This document shows, piece by piece, positions 8,297-15,549 of a stretch of 64,000 bases of DNA. The stretch is from Natronolimnobius sp. AArcel1 (GTDB taxonomy: Archaea; Halobacteriota; Halobacteria; Halobacteriales; Natrialbaceae), in the NCBI RefSeq assembly GCF_011043775.1, contig NZ_JAAKXY010000004.1, forward strand, positions 62,001-126,000. Reading direction: 5' to 3'. A model generated the notes under the pieces. The model was given only the letters and a program-made list of their open reading frames with translations, was not told the origin of the DNA and did no database searches. Numbering within the stretch: position 1 is the stretch's first letter; each line of letters starts with the position of its first letter. The translations under genes and the position numbers were made by a program.

Positions 8297-10592
8297 TCCG
8301 GACCACCTCCCCGGACGCGAACTCGAACTGGGACCGTACTGCGTCCGCAAGGTCGTCGTCGATATCGCCTGCCTCGAGGACGACGGCGATCTCCTCGAAC
8401 AACTCCTCCGTTTCGGCCAGATCGGCGTTCCCACCCGTACTCGCCTCCCGAAGGACGCGCTCGAGTTCGGCACGCGGCTGATCAAGCAGCGTCTCGAGGG
8501 CGTTCGTCTTCCCGTGAATCGCGGCACCCGTGTGGGCGTCGACAGCCTCGAAATCGATTCCCGGCGTCGACTCGAGGAGTTTGAGATAGCGTGATTCGTC
8601 GTAGGTTCGACGCAGGCCGCCAGCCCCGCGTTCGTACGAACAGCAGTACAGGTGTCTCGTCGCCGCACGGGTTCCAAGCGCGAGTCGTCGCCGCGTCCGC
8701 TGGGCGTGATACGTCTCGAAGGGATCACCAGCGGTTCGATCCGCGACTGGCGTTGGCTGGCCATCCTCGAGCGGGCCGAACGTCGATTCGATGGTGTCTG
8801 CGTCGGGTGCGGTGACCGCCGGGTAGGCCTCCAGTTCGCGGAGCCACGCGGTCGGGAACAGCTGTGTGAGAAACTGCTCGCCCGGATACGTGGTGTCGAT
8901 CAGATCCAGCAGGAAGACCGTCTCGTAGGTGTCGTATTTGAGGTCATCGAGTGGACAGACGGTCACCCCGCCGGTCGGCGGCTGTGTCTCGACGGCGTGG
9001 ACGTAGGGCGCGTCGTACTGGATCGTCCGGCGCAGCATCCGATTCAACCCATCCCAGTCCGGGCCAACGAGGTCGGTCTCCTCGACGAACGCTGCAATCT
9101 CGAGGACGCGGCGCACACTGGCGTACTGCTCGCGGGCGTCGACCCAGTCCTCAGTCGCGGCGATACGGCCTTTCAGATCGGTGCGGACGATCCACTCTGC
9201 CAGCGACTGGGAGACGCTCGAAGAGGTACAGTCCTCGAGCAGCGTCGGCGAAAACTCGGGCACACGAGCACGAAGGCGCTCGAGCGAGGTGGTGTAGCGC
9301 TGACTCGAGTGGTCGTGGTGCTGTTCTTTATCCTTGAGTTCGGGACCGCCTCGAGCGCGCTCGCGCTGGACGGTGACGAAGGCGTAGAGTTCGTTTACGG
9401 CCGGGTCCTCCGCGAGCGACGGCGTGCCAATCGTCGCCGTCGGAACGCCAGCGTCGCGAAGCCGCCGTCGCGTCTCGGGCACGCGTTCGATTCCGGGGAC
9501 CGCAACCGCGAACGCGTCGAATCCCCAGTCGTGGCGACCCGCAAGCGACTGGATCTCTGTCGCGACCGCCCGAACCTGTTCGCGGGACGTTCCAGCCCGA
9601 ATGCGACGCGCTCGAGCGAGCGAGTCCGTGTCCCCATTGGCTGTGTCGGATGGCGTCGCCTCTGCTTCGCCCGCCGCCGACGCCGACCCCGTCGCGAGCA
9701 GTTTCGTCATTTCGCGATGGGGTGGCTCGAGACTCGGCCCGGTGTCGCCGAGTTCGTCTGGCTCGAGCAGGTTGACCTCGAGATCCGGGCCAACGTGGTC
9801 GTCGATTCGCCCCGGCTCGACGCGCGTTCGCTCGACGCTCGCATGGTGCTCGCCGAAACAGACGAGTTCGGCATCGCTGGAAATTGCCGTGAGATATCGG
9901 CGGTCAAGCTGGCGGTATTCCTCGAACTCGACTGCAAGTACCGCGTCGTAGGACGACGTGACTCGATCCTGCAGGTCGTCGGCGTTATCCTCGAGCAACT
10001 CGACTGCCTGGGGAACCACGTCAGCACGCTCGACGTAGCCACGATTTTCGAGTTCTGCGTGAAACCGGTCGTTCATCGCGTACAGAAACTCAAGACACTC
10101 GCGTGGCTCACTGGGACCCGTCGGGGACGCTTCGTCCTCGAGGCCGGCGAGTCGAATCCGCTGGCGTGTCGCCTCGAGCAGCAGTTGCCCCACATCACGG
10201 GCGAAACTCTCGTGGGTCGCCGCCCGCTCGAGATACGCGGGCACGTCACGACTCGCGCCGTCGATCACCAGCGAAATCAGTTCGATTCGCTCTTCGTACT
10301 CGAGGCGGTCGAGCGTCGGATCGTACTCCTCGAGCGTCTTCGAGGCGTGTTCGGGCAGCGACTCGAGGCGTGGCGACTGAGGCGTGCCGTCGGTCAATTC
10401 GACGGCTGCAAGCGCCTCCCGAAGGGACTCGAGTCCCGACGGATGGCGCTTGAGCACCAGCACGTTTCGCGGGCCGTACTCGGCGGCCAGATCAGCATAT
10501 CGGCGCGCGACTGCCTCGCAAAGCGCTGGTCCCGGAACGGGTTCAGTAAGGAGCGTGCAGGTCCCATCGAGACTGCCAGTCGGAGGCGACAT
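8289..10592 (-). CDS. AddB/RecC-like protein, degenerate SF1 helicase fold
   Basis: A 767-residue protein, first gene of the resection operon (start ATG 10592). No Walker A lysine motif is visible near the N-terminus, where an active helicase would have one. Degenerate counterparts of later helicase motifs can be seen: a motif V-like stretch (VCPLDDLKYDTYETVFLLDL) and a motif VI-like stretch (RRRLALGTRAATRHLYCC). This matches the role of AddB and RecC, which keep the helicase fold but do not use ATP and instead guide the strand to the nuclease. It is transcribed divergently from a CBS-domain gene. Alternative: a very diverged active helicase; absence of the P-loop argues against that. Confidence 0.7.
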   Translation of the reverse strand: MSPPTGSLDGTCTLLTEPVPGPALCEAVARRYADLAAEYGPRNVLVLKRHPSGLESLREALAAVELTDGTPQSPRLESLPEHASKTLEEYDPTLDRLEYEERIELISLVIDGASRDVPAYLERAATHESFARDVGQLLLEATRQRIRLAGLEDEASPTGPSEPRECLEFLYAMNDRFHAELENRGYVERADVVPQAVELLEDNADDLQDRVTSSYDAVLAVEFEEYRQLDRRYLTAISSDAELVCFGEHHASVERTRVEPGRIDDHVGPDLEVNLLEPDELGDTGPSLEPPHREMTKLLATGSASAAGEAEATPSDTANGDTDSLARARRIRAGTSREQVRAVATEIQSLAGRHDWGFDAFAVAVPGIERVPETRRRLRDAGVPTATIGTPSLAEDPAVNELYAFVTVQRERARGGPELKDKEQHHDHSSQRYTTSLERLRARVPEFSPTLLEDCTSSSVSQSLAEWIVRTDLKGRIAATEDWVDAREQYASVRRVLEIAAFVEETDLVGPDWDGLNRMLRRTIQYDAPYVHAVETQPPTGGVTVCPLDDLKYDTYETVFLLDLIDTTYPGEQFLTQLFPTAWLRELEAYPAVTAPDADTIESTFGPLEDGQPTPVADRTAGDPFETYHAQRTRRRLALGTRAATRHLYCCSYERGAGGLRRTYDESRYLKLLESTPGIDFEAVDAHTGAAIHGKTNALETLLDQPRAELERVLREASTGGNADLAETEELFEEIAVVLEAGDIDDDLADAVRSQFEFASGEVVRNE

Positions 10593-10708
10593 CAGTATGA
10601 CTCTCTTCTAGTCGAGTTCGTACATAAATGTGCGCCGGGAGGGAGTCGAAACCGGTTTGCCGTGCCATCTTCGCCAATTCTTAGTAGTCGCACGAGCCAT
10701 GTGAACGT

Positions 10709-11113
10709 ATGGAAGACATCTTCGTTGCACGAGTTATGTCTGCCTCGCTCGAGACTGTCGGTTCGGACACGCTCGTCGAGGACGCCGGTCAAGTGATGCT
10801 CGAGAAAGACATCGGTTCCGTCGTCGTTACCGGCGAGGACAATGAACTCGAGGGAATCCTGACGACGACTGACTTCGTCGATATCGTCGCACAGAGTCAC
10901 CCGAAAGCCGAGACGACGGTCGCACGCTACATGACCGAAGACGTTGTCACGGTCTCAGCACAGGATAGCATCCGCGACGCGGCAGATCTGATGGTCGAAC
11001 ACGGCTTCAAGCACCTGCCGGTCATCGACGAGGACGAGGGCGTCATCGGCATGATTACGACGACCGATCTGGCCTCCTACGTCTCGCGAATTCAGTCGCC
11101 AAGCCCCGAATAA
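10709..11113 (+). CDS. Stand-alone two-CBS-domain protein
   Basis: A 134-residue protein made of two CBS repeats (about residues 6-60 and 72-128), each with the usual pattern of a V(M/T) start, a D.I..A...M core, and a G(I/M)(L/I)TTTD end (EGILTTTDFVDIV, IGMITTTDLASYV). CBS pairs bind adenosine nucleotides and sense energy state or regulate partners. No effector domain is attached, so the target is unknown. It is divergent from the resection operon, with a 116-nt shared upstream region. A short T-run follows the stop. Confidence 0.9.
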   Translation: MEDIFVARVMSASLETVGSDTLVEDAGQVMLEKDIGSVVVTGEDNELEGILTTTDFVDIVAQSHPKAETTVARYMTEDVVTVSAQDSIRDAADLMVEHGFKHLPVIDEDEGVIGMITTTDLASYVSRIQSPSPE

Positions 11114-11124
11114 CCCTGTTTTTG
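11114..11124 (+). terminator. Possible T-run terminator after the CBS gene
   Basis: Five Ts (about 11118-11122) lie just after the TAA stop and between ccc and ggg. Archaeal transcripts often end at short U-runs without a strong hairpin. The call rests only on that position and composition. Confidence 0.35.
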
Positions 11125-11173
11125 GGTCCCGGTCGGACACAGCCACACGGCCGGCCCCGGCCTCGGTATTCGA

Positions 11174-11563
11174 TTAGCCGTCTGAACTGCTGTTCTCGCC
11201 GTGTGCTGTCTTGTCGTCGGCAGTATTGGCCACCCACCGCACCGTCTCGTTCAACCGATCTCGCAACAGCTGCGCTTCAGCAGGCGTCAACTCCACATCC
11301 ACGTGTCCTGTCGCGTGATCGCCCGCCATCGCATCGATACTGAGGCCAATCCGTGCCTCCTCACTCGAGACCGGCTGCACGGCGATATCCGCCCGATCCG
11401 GATACTCTCGCGGCGGGCCGACCTCGACGGCTTCCTCGCCGCGACTAACCCCGATCCGAATCCGTTCCGTATACTCGAGGTCGAACGAGTCCGTCGGATC
11501 GTCCTCGAGCGCTGCTCCATCCACTCGATCCTGTTCCTCGAGTCGGTCAGTGTCGTCGGCCAT
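11174..11563 (-). CDS. Conserved-looking haloarchaeal protein of unknown function
   Basis: A 129-residue acidic protein. Start chosen at ATG 11563 (MADDTDRLEEQDR); the frame stays open upstream but that part is arginine/serine-poor filler without acidic character. The middle holds a strand-like block (YTERIRIGVSRGEEAVEVGPP) and the C-terminal half a helix (TPAEAQLLRDRLNETVRWV) that looks like a dimerisation or DNA-spacing helix. No known catalytic motif is visible. It is convergent with the CBS gene and divergent from the next one, so it is a single-gene unit. Confidence 0.7.
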   Translation of the reverse strand: MADDTDRLEEQDRVDGAALEDDPTDSFDLEYTERIRIGVSRGEEAVEVGPPREYPDRADIAVQPVSSEEARIGLSIDAMAGDHATGHVDVELTPAEAQLLRDRLNETVRWVANTADDKTAHGENSSSDG

Positions 11564-11673
11564 ATGCTGTATGGTAGCTATCGACGCACTTGGCTGTTCG
11601 TGTCGTGGGGACACAACGAACGCACGGGCATCAGGAAGCTTATGCCGATTCGGTTGCCAGCACTCGTCCGTCT

Positions 11674-12012
11674 ATGAGTAACCAGCCGCCGTCCCCGCCC
11701 TCCCCCTCCGGACCGTCGGCCGCGATGCCGACTGCACCCACAGCCACACCCGACACCGACGAACAAGTGCTCGTCACGACGACCCAACTCGAGGCCACAC
11801 TCGAGGACCATCTCGCCGTCTCACTCGACGGCGACACCCTCGAGACGCTGCTGGTCGAACTCGACCGCGCCGGCTACGTCGAGTGGATCGCCGTCACAGC
11901 GTCCGGCGACTACGTCTGGAACCTCGCCGACTCTCCCGAACAGATCAGTGAGGCGATTGCAACCGGGATTGCAAATCGACTCGAGGACTGGGTGCGTTCG
12001 CAGCTTCGGTAA
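11674..12012 (+). CDS. Small haloarchaeal protein, unknown function
   Basis: A 112-residue protein. Start set at ATG 11674 (MSNQPPSPP) because a TATA-like ttatgc lies about 33 nt upstream, fitting a leaderless mRNA; the frame itself is open further upstream. The first 35 residues are proline/serine/threonine-rich. The rest (TTTQLEATLEDHLAVSLDGDTLETLLVELDRAGYVEWIAVTASGDYVWNL) resembles a small winged-helix with a wing, so a DNA-binding role is possible but not demonstrated. Confidence 0.65.
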   Translation: MSNQPPSPPSPSGPSAAMPTAPTATPDTDEQVLVTTTQLEATLEDHLAVSLDGDTLETLLVELDRAGYVEWIAVTASGDYVWNLADSPEQISEAIATGIANRLEDWVRSQLR

Positions 12013-12214
12013 ACAGTCGGATATGCCTGCTCGAGTGCAGTCGGTGAGTCGATAGGCTGTGAGTGGTGTGCTCGAGATCATCGTGGCGACCCGCCCTCGA
12101 GCATGGAGTCACGTTCCCAGATCCAGTTCGCTCTGGTTCAAGATGAAGTCCCACGAAGCGTAGCCTATAGAGCGACCACGAACCGACTGCGAAGGTGGGA
12201 AAGAACAGCTATGG
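12013..12214. other. Intergenic stretch before the tRNA-Pro repeat
   Basis: About 200 nt with no supported gene. Open frames here have no initiation signal and include the tRNA and its repeat. The sequence may be remains of an inserted element (see the repeats at 12215 and 12359). Confidence 0.5.
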
Positions 12215-12233
12215 GGGCCGGCGCGAATTCGAA
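12215..12233. repeat. 19-bp copy of the tRNA-Pro 3' end (att-like direct repeat)
   Basis: The 19 bp at 12215-12233 are identical to 12359-12377, which encode the acceptor stem and T-arm end of tRNA-Pro. The two copies are in the same orientation, 144 bp apart. A duplicated tRNA 3' end is what a tyrosine integrase leaves when an element inserts at a tRNA gene. No integrase gene is in the window, so this would be a scar. Identity and spacing are read directly; the integration history is inferred. Confidence 0.75.
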
Positions 12234-12301
12234 CAGATGCGAGACGGTCGCGCTCACTTCGTTCGCGCACTGCGACTCGCGTGTTCGAATCTGCTTGGAT
12301 T

Positions 12302-12359
12302 CATTTTCCCGCACCACAGACCGCTCGCTGCGCTCGCGGTGTTACGGTGCGGGAAAATG
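12302..12359. repeat. Perfect 13-bp inverted repeat beside tRNA-Pro
   Basis: cattttcccgcac at 12302-12314 is exactly the reverse complement of 12347-12359. The 32-nt loop contains a second dyad (ccgctcgctgcgctcgcgg). The right arm ends on the last base pair of the tRNA acceptor stem. On the minus strand this sits immediately downstream of the tRNA and ends in a T-run on that strand (attttc), so it may act as a terminator; it could equally be the end of a lost mobile element. Confidence 0.65.
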
Positions 12360-12430
12360 GGCCGGCGCGAATTCGAATCGCGGTTACGGCCACCCGAAGG
12401 CCGAAGGATACCAGGCTACCCCACCGGCCC
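12358..12430 (-). tRNA. tRNA-Pro, anticodon CGG
   Basis: Read on the minus strand the 73 nt fold as a cloverleaf. The acceptor stem GGGCCGG pairs with CCGGCCC, with discriminator A. The anticodon stem CGGCC/GGCCG carries loop TTCGGGT, giving anticodon CGG. The T stem CGCGA/TCGCG encloses TTCGAAT. The D-arm has the GG of the D-loop (CCTGGTA), with one imperfect D-stem pair. CCA is not encoded and no intron is present. It reads CCG proline codons. It lies next to trmY, whose product modifies the T-loop of tRNAs, and its 3' end is duplicated at 12215. Confidence 0.93.
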
Positions 12431-12503
12431 GCATTCGAACGTAGCCCGGCAAATCGCTTACCGATTATGCCCAGATCCCGAGCCAATTTCCAGGTACACA
12501 GGC

Positions 12504-13106
12504 TTAAAACCGCTCGTAACCGTCGGTATCCAGATAGTGATGGGTGACAGTGATCGCCTGATCCGCATGCAGCAGTTCGGGACCGAGTCGAAGTCGCTGG
12601 TCGACCACATCGGCGAGCACATCCGATTCCTCGTCGGTGAAATCGTGGTGGTCCGAGAGGACGAACACCGAATCTGCGAGCGTGTCAGCCTCGAGATCGA
12701 CCATCGCGTCGCCGTCTTCGTGGAGTTGCACAAGCGGTCCGTCACCCTCGAGGTCGGCGAGCGTGGCCTCGAAGCCGCGGCGATAGAGTTCGATGCCGGG
12801 GCTTGGTTCGGCCGGCAGGGAGCCGATGGCTTCCTCGCGGTGCTCGAGTGCGTTTCGAACCAGTGCAGCGGTGGAGCGTTCGTCCGGATTGAGTCGGCGG
12901 AGGTCGCGGCCGTCGAACGTGATCGTGACTGTATCCTGGACGACGAGGTGGACGCGAACATCCTCTCGGATGCCGTGGGACGTGACGAACGCGGCCGTAA
13001 TCGAGCGACAGAGGGCATCGAGTCGACCGGCACCGCCGGCGAGGTCGTCGAGTGAGAACCCGGCGTCGAGTGGCACGTCGTGTCCGAGCAGAACGAACTG
13101 GCGCAT
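12504..13106 (-). CDS. trmY: tRNA (pseudouridine54-N1)-methyltransferase
   Basis: SPOUT-class SAM methyltransferase that converts pseudouridine 54 of the tRNA T-loop to N1-methylpseudouridine. Start chosen at ATG 13106 because archaeal TrmY proteins begin MRQFVLLGHD; the frame is open upstream but that part is not family-like. The 200 residues show the N-terminal GGAGRLDALCRSITAAFVTSHGIREDVRVHLVV block and the C-terminal HHDFTDEES knot region. Its substrate is made by Pus10, encoded 2.4 kb away at 15550. The gene is upstream of, and in the same direction as, tRNA-Pro. Confidence 0.93.
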   Translation of the reverse strand: MRQFVLLGHDVPLDAGFSLDDLAGGAGRLDALCRSITAAFVTSHGIREDVRVHLVVQDTVTITFDGRDLRRLNPDERSTAALVRNALEHREEAIGSLPAEPSPGIELYRRGFEATLADLEGDGPLVQLHEDGDAMVDLEADTLADSVFVLSDHHDFTDEESDVLADVVDQRLRLGPELLHADQAITVTHHYLDTDGYERF

Positions 13107-13361
13107 ACTCGAGCGTTGACGATCATAGGGATAGTCGCCACGGTTTTGGGCGGGAGCCCGGCGGTCAGGAGTCAATGGCTCCGTGGTGCGCTGTTGCGTT
13201 TCCCTCACGTCCTGAACGCCGGTGTCGTGAATTCAACAAAAGCAAGGCCGCCTTCGGCCAACGGATGCGCGAGTGCTTACTGAGCGTGTGAGTCCCCTCA
13301 CCGATTGCTCATTGCATACCCAGGGTCAAGCGTTTCCAGTGAGCCAGTATGCTGTCCCTGT

Positions 13362-13547
13362 ATGGCGAAATCTCAGACAACAACGGATCACACGGAGGGC
13401 CGCGTTCTAGCGATTCTCGATGGGCGGCCATGCCCAAGCGATGACTGTGACGGGGACCTCGAGCGTGGAACGTACAAGGATAATAAGGCGGTCGTTTGCG
13501 AAGATTGTGGCACGCCGCAGGCACAGGTCTGGGCGCCGTCGTCGTGA
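13362..13547 (+). CDS. Small zinc-finger protein (possibly HVO_A0556 family)
   Basis: A 61-residue protein starting MAKSQTTTDHTEG (ATG 13362). Four cysteines form two pairs, CPSDDC and CEDCG, separated by a short loop (ERGTYKDNKAVV), a zinc-ribbon layout. Haloarchaea carry many such micro zinc fingers; the RVLAILDGRPCP...RGTYKDNKAVVC pattern recalls the HVO_A0556 family, a match from memory. The role is unknown; small zinc fingers of this kind often bind nucleic acid or proteins. Confidence 0.75.
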   Translation: MAKSQTTTDHTEGRVLAILDGRPCPSDDCDGDLERGTYKDNKAVVCEDCGTPQAQVWAPSS

Positions 13548-13599
13548 CAACATCGACTCGGAAGTGAGCAACTGGACGGCTAGGATGTACTCTCGAGCG

Positions 13600-13803
13600 T
13601 TACACTCGACCACGTGTGCGATCGCAATCAGGTGAGTAGTCCTGCCCAATTGCGAGCGCGATGACGTTGACCGTCACAAGGCCGACGAACAGCCCCAGTC
13701 GCGTCATCGAATCGATACCGCTGACGAAGATGGGGAGATACGCGACTGGCAGGAGGGTACCGAGCCAGAAGCCGACGCCGGTGAGTGTGCTCCCCAGGTG
13801 CAT
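13600..13803 (-). CDS. Small two-helix membrane protein
   Basis: A 67-residue protein with two hydrophobic segments (about 6-28 and 36-53), starting MHLGSTLTG at ATG 13803. It begins 4 nt after the stop of the upstream gene (13808-14014) and is probably co-transcribed with it. No enzymatic motif is visible. The charged tail (DCDRTRGRV) follows the second helix. Confidence 0.65.
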   Translation of the reverse strand: MHLGSTLTGVGFWLGTLLPVAYLPIFVSGIDSMTRLGLFVGLVTVNVIALAIGQDYSPDCDRTRGRV

Positions 13804-13807
13804 TGGC

Positions 13808-14014
13808 TTAGCGCATCGACTCGAGGGCGACGAACGAGTCGTTCTGCGCGCTAATCCAGTTGGTCATCAGTTCGGCCTCGCTTGCGTCGTCAGGAAAGAT
13901 CGCACACTCGTCAGGAGCATCGTCGTTTTCAACGGTGACGCTTACCAGGTCAGGTGCGTCCAACTCGAGTTCGGGAGTGGTCGATCTATCCGTGGCGTCA
14001 GTATTCGTGGACAT
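13808..14014 (-). CDS. Small haloarchaeal protein, probable DUF7511 family
   Basis: A 68-residue acidic protein starting MSTNTDATDRS at ATG 14014. The C-terminal block (VSVTVENDDAPDECAIFPDD, then WISAQNDSFVALESMR) matches what I recall as the DUF7511 signature; that assignment is from memory. It forms a two-gene unit with the small membrane protein that follows 4 nt downstream. Function unknown. Confidence 0.7.
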   Translation of the reverse strand: MSTNTDATDRSTTPELELDAPDLVSVTVENDDAPDECAIFPDDASEAELMTNWISAQNDSFVALESMR

Positions 14015-14299
14015 AGCAGACAGGCGGGATGCGCCACCGAAGACGAAGGTCCAGACCAGCATAGTTATCGAGTTGCTAACCCACCTCGGCTACGATCTGC
14101 TCGCTGCCAGGTCAGGATTCGAGCCGACGATTGTCGCGAAAAAGAATTCGATCAATACTGACCTGTATCGATTCAATACGGACGATGTGTGCGTCGAAGG
14201 CAGGTACTAGAACCTGGTAGGCAATCCATGACCAGGGTATGAAGCGTCCCGTTCGTCAGCTGTGCGTGCGTTCAGATCGTTCAGGTATCGAGTTCACGG

Positions 14300-15406
14300 T
14301 CAGCGACTTCGCGTTCCAAGTGTCAACGACTCGGTCGTCTCGCTCCCGTCGCGCCAGAGGCTGATCTCGACCGTCTCGTCGGGGCTGGTCTCGAGTGCGA
14401 GATGTGTCGCGAGTGCGTGTCGGTCCGGGATCGGTTCGCCATCGATTTCGAAGATGACGTCGCCGCCAACGGGGATCGGTTCGCCGCGGCGTTCGACGGT
14501 GCTCGTCGCTCCTTCCAAGACGCCGTCTGCTGGGCCGCCTGAGACGATGTCGGTAACGGCGACTCCGGTGGCCGCCTCGAGGCCGTTCTCCTCGGCGACG
14601 ATCCGATCAACCGAGAGCAGGCCAATCCCCAGATAGGAGTGATCGTACTCGCCGTCGTCGATCAACGTGGGAACAACGCGGTCGGCCAGCGCCGCCGAGA
14701 TGGCAAAGCCGATGTTGTTACCGCCGCCTGCGTGGACGACGCCGACGACGTTGCCATCGAGGTCGACGAGCGGGCCGCCACTGTTGCCTGGGTTGACCGC
14801 GGCATCCGTCTGGACCACATCGGGGAACGAAAACTGGCGATCGGGTGCGTTGACCGAACGCTCAATTCCACTGACAATTCCCTTGGACATCGACCCCTCG
14901 AGACCGTAGGGATTCCCGATTGCGAGCACTTCCTGGCCGACAACGGGGCGTTCGTCGGAGAGCGAGAGTGGAGTTGCATCGTCGGGGGCGTGGTCGACCT
15001 CGAGGACGGCGAGGTCGCTGAAGTAGTCGGTTCCGACGAGGCGGGTGCCGGTCCAGTCGCCGTTGATGTACTGGAGGTCGACTTCTTCGCCGTCGGCGAC
15101 GACGTGGTCGTTCGTGACGAGGTGGTTCTCGTCGTAGAGAAAGCCCGAGCCCTGCCCGCGGCCTTCATCGTCGGTCAAGGGATCGCTTACGCCGAAGACG
15201 CGGACCTGTGTGACGGAGTCGATTATCGACTCGTAGACCTCGGTGAAGGATGACCCGTCTGCGGTGTTGTCGCGGTCAATATCGCGTGTAGGGCCGCCTT
15301 CGATCGAACTGGTTCCGCTGGGCGCGGAACAGCCAGCAACAGCGCCGACGAGACCGGCACCTGTCGCTGCGAGAACCCGGCGCCGGGTTGGTCGATCGTC
15401 GTTCAT
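14300..15406 (-). CDS. HtrA/DegP-like serine protease, Tat lipoprotein with PDZ domain
   Basis: Trypsin-fold protease on the outer face of the membrane, probably for quality control of exported proteins. Start chosen at ATG 15406, giving a Tat motif (PTRRRVLAATG) and lipobox (AVAGC, C26); the frame upstream of it is open but unrelated. The catalytic triad is visible: H101 (TNDHVV), D131 (SDLAVLEVD) and S209 (GNSGGPL). A PDZ-like domain follows (about 270-360: YLGIGLLSVD, GGPADG, GGDVIFEIDGEPI). The 368 residues fit the single-PDZ HtrA architecture. It is divergent from pus10. Confidence 0.92.
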   Translation of the reverse strand: MNDDRPTRRRVLAATGAGLVGAVAGCSAPSGTSSIEGGPTRDIDRDNTADGSSFTEVYESIIDSVTQVRVFGVSDPLTDDEGRGQGSGFLYDENHLVTNDHVVADGEEVDLQYINGDWTGTRLVGTDYFSDLAVLEVDHAPDDATPLSLSDERPVVGQEVLAIGNPYGLEGSMSKGIVSGIERSVNAPDRQFSFPDVVQTDAAVNPGNSGGPLVDLDGNVVGVVHAGGGNNIGFAISAALADRVVPTLIDDGEYDHSYLGIGLLSVDRIVAEENGLEAATGVAVTDIVSGGPADGVLEGATSTVERRGEPIPVGGDVIFEIDGEPIPDRHALATHLALETSPDETVEISLWRDGSETTESLTLGTRSR

Positions 15407-15549
15407 AGCTGACCGGTAGGACCCCACCCATTTGAACACCGGGGAGACCCGACTGGGCTCGAGTATAGTTGTGACCAACTGCCATGTTGACGGCGAGCGA
15501 ACGAATGGAAGGGAAAACGTGTTACCCACGGCACCCCGATGCTCGAGGT

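Noticed and set aside
8652-10796. 714-codon plus frame antisense to the AddB-like gene
   Set aside because: Composition is basic, not acidic, and the minus frame fits the operon overlaps and helicase-like motifs.
12103-12444. Protein frames across the tRNA-Pro region
   Set aside because: They cross the tRNA and its repeat and include no plausible start signal or domain.
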